DNA from: UBA9662 sp002729415
GTDB taxonomy: Bacteria; Poribacteria; WGA-4E; UBA9662
Direction: 5' to 3'
NCBI GenBank assembly: GCA_002729415.1
Contig: PBXZ01000163.1
Location: 1-9,169 of the forward strand
DNA: 9,169 bases
A program made the translations under genes and the position numbers. This document shows positions 7,401 through 9,169 of this stretch, one piece after another (within the stretch, counting starts at the first letter, position 1; the number at the start of each line of letters is the position of its first letter). Below the pieces are notes generated by a model, which was given only the letters and a program-made list of their open reading frames with translations, had not been told where the DNA came from and searched no databases.

Positions 7401-8534
7401 CCAGATTTCTGTTTCAACCTCATTCCACGTTTGCCCACCATCCTGACTCATGGCGATAGTACCGCGTTTCCCCACAGCAACGGCACGATTGGCGTCAGCA
7501 AACTGGACATTTTGAAGGTCATTCGCAGTAGTACCACTTTCCATTTCCCACGTTTGACCTCCATCTTTCGAATGCATGATGGTACCGTACCAACCGACAG
7601 CCCAAGCCTCTTTTGGATGGGTAAATTGAATGGCGGTCAAGTTGTTCTCTGTGACATTGTCCAGCAACCGCCAGTTTTGCCCTCCGTCCTGAGTAAAAGT
7701 GATAAAACCAACATCAGCCACAGCTACTCCAAGGTTCTTATCGACAAAATGGATACCATTGACCGTATCTTTGACACCACCGTTGATATTTGGAATACGG
7801 CTATCCTGATACGCCCACTCTGCACCACCGTTTTGGGTTTGATAAATTGAGCCGTCACTACCGACTAACCATCCCTGATTGTCGTCAATAAAGTAAACTC
7901 GTTTGTTATCAACAATTAGCCGTTCCCCCACACCAGTATATCGACCGGCTTGGTTATGCCAGTTTTTCCCTCCGTCTGTTGTGTGTAGAATACGATCATA
8001 TTCGCCAACTGCCCAACCACGTTTCTTGTCGACGAACCAAACACCATTAAGCCCAAAATCGCTGACAAACTGATGTCGCTTCCAATTTTTCCCGCCGTCT
8101 TGGGTGTACAATACATCGCTATCCTCACCGACAACCCAACCTTCTTTCGAATTGACAAAGAAAATATCTCTCAGCATAGCCGAAGTTCCACTTTTCTGTA
8201 GATGCCAATGTTTACCTCCATCATCCGTGGCAGCAATTAAACCTTCATCGCCAACTGCCCAACCATATTTTCGATTGGTGAAATAGACAGCTTTGAAATC
8301 ACCGCTGGTTTCAACCCCTTGACGTCCCCACGTTTTGCCGCCGTCGTTAGTATGGACAATCAGTCCCTCCAGACCAACAATCCATCCGCGCAGGGCATCA
8401 GTAAAGTGAAGGTCAGTGAAGTGGGTTTCCCAATCAGCTTTTCGTGCAACTTCCGTCGTGCAACCAATCAGCAAGGTTGCCAGTATTGTAGTTATTACCA
8501 TGAAATGGTGAATTCTTTTAGATGCGTTTTTCAC
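4452..8534 (-). CDS. Giant lipoprotein of about 28 Ycf48-like (BNR-type) beta-propeller blades
   Basis: The 1360-residue product starts at GTG (8534-8532), with AGGA 4 bases upstream (8539-8542). A lipoprotein signal follows: basic residues, a hydrophobic stretch at about 12-24, and the lipobox LLIGC with Cys25. The mature part is built from repeats of about 46 residues of the form 'L..i.F.d...GWAVG..G.I.hT.DGG.tW..q.sGt', the Ycf48/photosynthesis-system-II-stability (BNR-like) pattern. I count about 28: 14 before an acidic linker at about 610-643, six from 645 to about 890, then a low-complexity insert at about 895-1015, then eight more to about 1340. In cyanobacteria and plants Ycf48/HCF136 is a single seven-blade propeller of about 340 residues that helps build photosystem II. 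Nothing here suggests photosynthesis, so the likely role is surface or periplasmic binding. About 34 ambiguous bases fall at residues 761-940 without breaking the frame. The last 20 residues are charged and lie outside the repeats. Confidence 0.93.
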   Translation of the reverse strand: MKNASKRIHHFMVITTILATLLIGCTTEVARKADWETHFTDLHFTDALRGWIVGLEGLIVHTNDGGKTWGRQGVETSGDFKAVYFTNRKYGWAVGDEGLIAATDDGGKHWHLQKSGTSAMLRDIFFVNSKEGWVVGEDSDVLYTQDGGKNWKRHQFVSDFGLNGVWFVDKKRGWAVGEYDRILHTTDGGKNWHNQAGRYTGVGERLIVDNKRVYFIDDNQGWLVGSDGSIYQTQNGGAEWAYQDSRIPNINGGVKDTVNGIHFVDKNLGVAVADVGFITFTQDGGQNWRLLDNVTENNLTAIQFTHPKEAWAVGWYGTIMHSKDGGQTWEMESGTTANDLQNVQFADANRAVAVGKRGTIAMSQDGGQTWNEVETEIWDNISGIYFVSDKEGWAVGDRRMIIHTIDAGMTWERQDSGMGLTLNAIYFADPKVGWAVGELGTILHTADGGRSWIPQMPGQFQSLKGVFFVDRREGWAIGWPGVVLHTQNGGLSWTSQTSGTFNELYAVYFIDNQKGWIVGQFGEILRTDDGGETWKFQRSGTGENLNKIYLADDKHGIIVGDNGIILTTTNGGAKWELQESGTENDLLGFALSPDGMVAVGRGGIAMRYSVDAEKLPVEMPPVADAIESDEDEAPAVEEVIYHWEIVRQATWQTDFSDTYFLDEARGWAVGSNGVIAHTTDGGETWKPQHSGVDSNLQLITFVDQSHGWIVGSRMLLRTEDGGKTWQIIRGILQNFRRISTMKFINAEEGWLGVNIGQTVHXTDGGLTWKLQRXGMTDKSITDLHFINSXEXWAVTPQRRNGXYILHTVDGGEYWKTLAKTNXSGVAIHFVDXQXXWVLMXNGVSLTTXDGGLTWKRRTSNIXXRIRXXKFHDHTHXWGIXXXGXVLTTRDQXXSWERLQLEEXEEXDDGXADWFDMLXGERDXXXXPAGEADSSVLPENXFQNDEDFAGNFQQRRQDQRLRPGRFAQDEALAKANENAEPTTQNREIRNERIGSGRPRGGRRGRGFGRGGGAARFVKTAHFLNDQKGWVVGNDAHIHHTTNGGQTWERQLGSRSLDNLRDVLFLSGQQGWVAGENGFLIETQDGGKTWQTLQIGTQQTLVGVHFPSLDPKWGWSMQRDGTVLYTTDGIKWSAGQTPMRPPVYEEDFPIPFAINDVAFGKFSEGWAVGRDGQIIHNQDGGPIWAAQRTSTNTNLINVEMRFAPLGWAVGNAGIVQRTINGGEYWRHHETDTGYSLNAVSFVTKRKGWAVGRYGIVLRTTDGGFEWEAIPSNVTQELYSICVLSEQEIYAVGAAGTIIHSMDGGDTWEQEHTDIANDLYAIVKAENNNELWIVGQWGVILRRELDAIQMSIRKTGEIPKDKS
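5494..5556 (-). other. Arg/Gly-rich (RGG-like) linker coding segment inside the propeller lipoprotein
   Basis: Residues about 994-1014 read as a run of RGG, RGRG, GRGGG elements ending AARF, directly before the blade VKTAHFLNDQKGW. The preceding residues, about 895-990, are acidic then Gln/Asn/Arg-rich (for example GNFQQRRQDQRLRPGRF). The whole insert is likely disordered. RGG segments are best known from RNA-binding proteins, but in an exported lipoprotein the strong positive charge could equally bind anionic polymers, DNA or a membrane. That function is inference. Confidence 0.7.
5715..6252. other. Cluster of about 34 ambiguous bases
   Basis: All N characters in the window lie between 5715 and 6252, mostly isolated single positions and densest at 5757-5949. 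The minus-strand frame stays open across the cluster, so the uncertainty looks like substitutions rather than insertions or deletions. Likely causes are a mixed-strain consensus, collapsed repeat copies or low coverage. Residues about 761-940 of the propeller lipoprotein are therefore uncertain in detail. Confidence 0.9.
6708..8438 (-). repeat. First Ycf48-like blade array, about 14 blades (residues about 33-609)
   Basis: Fourteen consecutive blades can be aligned by their GW(A/V/I)VG and DGG.(T/S/N)W motifs. Blade 14 is degenerate: it keeps MVAVGRGGIAMRY but lacks the DGG.W turn. Several blades depart from consensus, for example NGG.EW in blade 5, GVAVADVG in blade 6 and DAG.TW in blade 9. 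Fourteen blades fit two seven-blade propellers; that grouping is inference. The repeats are diverged at DNA level, so they are old duplications rather than recent tandem copies. Confidence 0.8.
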
Positions 8535-8538
8535 TTGA

Positions 8539-8546
8539 TCCTATCC
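8539..8546 (-). promoter_or_regulatory. Ribosome binding site deciding the GTG start of the propeller lipoprotein
   Basis: On the minus strand GGATAGGA ends 4 bases before GTG. It supports GTG (8534) over the in-frame ATG at Met12, which would leave almost no basic n-region before the lipoprotein hydrophobic stretch. An ATG inside the same motif region is out of frame and reads into a TGA at once. Confidence 0.5.
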
Positions 8547-8562
8547 ATATTTATTTTTCTTG

Positions 8563-8591
8563 ATTGTTCTGTCCTGGTGTCAGATTATCAA
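8563..8591 (-). promoter_or_regulatory. Candidate promoter for the propeller lipoprotein
   Basis: TTGATA (8591-8586) is followed after 17 bases by AACAAT (8568-8563) on the minus strand. They match the sigma-70 consensus at 5 of 6 and 4 of 6 positions. This would give a short leader of about 20 bases that includes the ribosome binding site. Consensus match only. Confidence 0.3.
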
Positions 8592-8599
8592 TTAGCAGC

Positions 8600-8801
8600 C
8601 TATCGTGATTTTCGCGGTCCTGTTTTTTTCATTTGCTCGGCATTGATATGATAATTGCCTTGCCAACTAATGATGACGACCTCCTCATCGATATTGACCG
8701 AGTTATTAACCTCAAAGACTGAAACCAGTGATAAGGAATATGTAGTAGCTGGTGATGGCAGAACATTGAAGCCAGAAAGCATCTATATAGACGGTATGCA
8801 T
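8600..8801 (-). pseudogene. Possible decayed gene fragments (ExbD-like and FGE-like motifs)
   Basis: Two short minus-strand pieces look more protein-like than their surroundings. At 8801-8772 one frame reads MHTVYIDAFW, matching the 'HTVYIDAFY' strand of FGE-sulfatase domains, but it lacks the usual continuation 'EVTNAQY' and has a stop three codons upstream. At 8782-8600 another frame gives 60 codons containing VLPSPATT and then EEVVIISWQGNYHINAEQM. This faintly resembles the periplasmic part of ExbD/TolR proteins (a 'LP.a' motif, then 'vviSi...G.y.iN.e'), but no transmembrane part precedes it. Either may be chance. Confidence 0.17.
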
Positions 8802-8992
8802 CGATTAGGGATTAGTCGGCACCCACCCGGTATCTCCGGACTAAAGCGAAAAGACACCGAAATTATAACTACCCTGTCAATTAACCTACCCATGATCTTT
8901 GTCCTGCAACTAAGATATCACCGCTTGTTTTCTGATCCAAACTGAGTGTTGTGTTCAGCATATTTTAAGTTTAAACTGAGTTACCGCCAGAA

Positions 8993-9023
8993 TTGGTTCT
9001 GACAAATCAGACAGGCATATAAT
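8993..9023 (+). promoter_or_regulatory. Candidate promoter for the right-edge gene
   Basis: A perfect -10 hexamer TATAAT lies at 9018-9023. The best -35 is TTGGTT at 8993-8998 with a long 19-base spacer, so the -35 is weak. The distance from the -10 to the ATG at 9099 is about 75 bases. Confidence 0.3.
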
Positions 9024-9085
9024 GGCAAGAGACGAGTCAGCAGATGACCAACCCATCTCTTAGTCAGGGTTTTTAGCTTCTAGCT

Positions 9086-9091
9086 GGAGAG
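9086..9091 (+). promoter_or_regulatory. Ribosome binding site of the right-edge gene
   Basis: GGAGAG sits 7 bases before the ATG at 9099, the clearest Shine-Dalgarno in the window. An in-frame TAG at 9081-9083 rules out an upstream extension of the frame. Confidence 0.6.
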
Positions 9092-9098
9092 TATTGCC

Positions 9099-9169
9099 AT
9101 GTTTGAAGATAGGAGTAAACTGCAGTTGCCGGGGTTTGGACCGCCGTGGGCCTATCGTGACTCGTGGGG
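9099..9169 (+). CDS. N-terminal fragment of an unrecognised protein (cut by window end)
   Basis: Twenty-three codons plus two bases are visible from an ATG with a well-placed GGAGAG ribosome binding site. The start is MFEDRSKLQL, then PGFGPPWAYRDSW. It is charged and then rich in Pro, Gly and aromatics. It has no signal peptide, so unlike the other genes here its product probably begins in the cytoplasm. I do not recognise the family from so few residues. The ribosome binding site and upstream TATAAT argue that it is a real gene start rather than a chance frame. Confidence 0.5.
   Translation, partial: MFEDRSKLQLPGFGPPWAYRDSW

Larger units (their letters stand above)
8535..9098. other. Intergenic region between the propeller gene and the right-edge gene; only weak relics
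   Basis: Roughly 560 bases hold no convincing intact gene. A plus-strand frame at 8655-8945 (96 codons) has no recognisable domain or ribosome binding site. A minus-strand frame at 8600-8782 and a ten-codon motif just upstream of it resemble pieces of known families but are short and disjointed. Candidate promoters face both outward directions. I see no tRNA, riboswitch or insertion sequence. Confidence 0.45.

Noticed and set aside
7152..7850. Plus-strand open frame of 232 codons inside the propeller gene
   Set aside because: It is antisense to clear Ycf48-like blades and its composition follows from their repeated codons. It has no domain or ribosome binding site.
4515..8438. CRISPR-like or tandem DNA repeat array
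   Set aside because: The periodicity of about 138 bases is protein-level blade repetition with diverged DNA. There are no identical repeats with spacers.
4452..8534. Photosystem II assembly role for the Ycf48-like protein
   Set aside because: The family name comes from seven-blade cyanobacterial and plastid proteins of about 340 residues. This 28-blade lipoprotein has no photosynthetic context.
8655..8945. Plus-strand open frame of 96 codons downstream of the propeller gene start
   Set aside because: No ribosome binding site or recognisable domain. It overlaps the relic-like minus-strand frames.
1..9169. Mobile element, phage, tRNA or rRNA genes
   Set aside because: I found no transposase or integrase motifs, terminal inverted repeats, tRNA cloverleaf or rRNA-like sequence on either strand.

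Overview
The window looks like bacterial DNA of moderate to low GC from a Gram-negative organism. Every well-supported protein has an export signal: three Sec-type signal peptides and one lipoprotein signal. The gene set is rich in large repeat proteins (FG-GAP/VCBS, TPR, Ycf48-like propellers, an FGE-fold domain and a LamG fragment). That set is familiar from uncultured, host-associated or particle-associated lineages such as Poribacteria, Planctomycetes and relatives. This placement is an inference from gene content only. About 34 ambiguous bases in one gene and an abrupt gene-to-gene junction at the left edge suggest a draft metagenome or single-cell assembly.

Layout, left to right. (1) At the left edge a short minus-strand fragment of a LamG (concanavalin A-like) domain abuts, in a different frame, an FG-GAP/UnbV-type repeat protein. 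That protein stops abruptly after its sixth calcium-binding repeat. (2) Upstream on the same strand, and overlapping it by 11 bases, is a secreted TPR protein of 502 residues with about 13 repeats. The two form an operon with a plausible sigma-70-type promoter near 2790-2817. (3) A gap of about 600 bases holds no convincing gene. (4) A plus-strand gene encodes a secreted FGE-sulfatase-fold protein that lacks the cysteine pair of true formylglycine-generating enzymes. (5) After a 154-base convergent gap comes the dominant feature: a minus-strand lipoprotein of 1360 residues built from about 28 Ycf48-like beta-propeller blades. It starts at GTG, and its two 14-blade halves are separated by an acidic linker. 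The second half is interrupted by an acidic, then Arg/Gly-rich, low-complexity insert. (6) A right-hand gap of about 560 bases holds only weak gene relics and candidate promoters. (7) The window ends inside a new plus-strand gene that has a good ribosome binding site.

How the parts may work together: the proteins are all predicted to act outside the cytoplasm and are all scaffold or binding folds rather than recognisable enzymes. The TPR and FG-GAP genes are almost certainly co-expressed. No sequence evidence ties the FGE-fold protein or the giant propeller lipoprotein to them except proximity. I did not find a defence system, mobile element, CRISPR array or RNA gene. The items most worth a second look are the giant 28-blade lipoprotein with its RGG-like insert and the apparent chimeric junction at the left edge.
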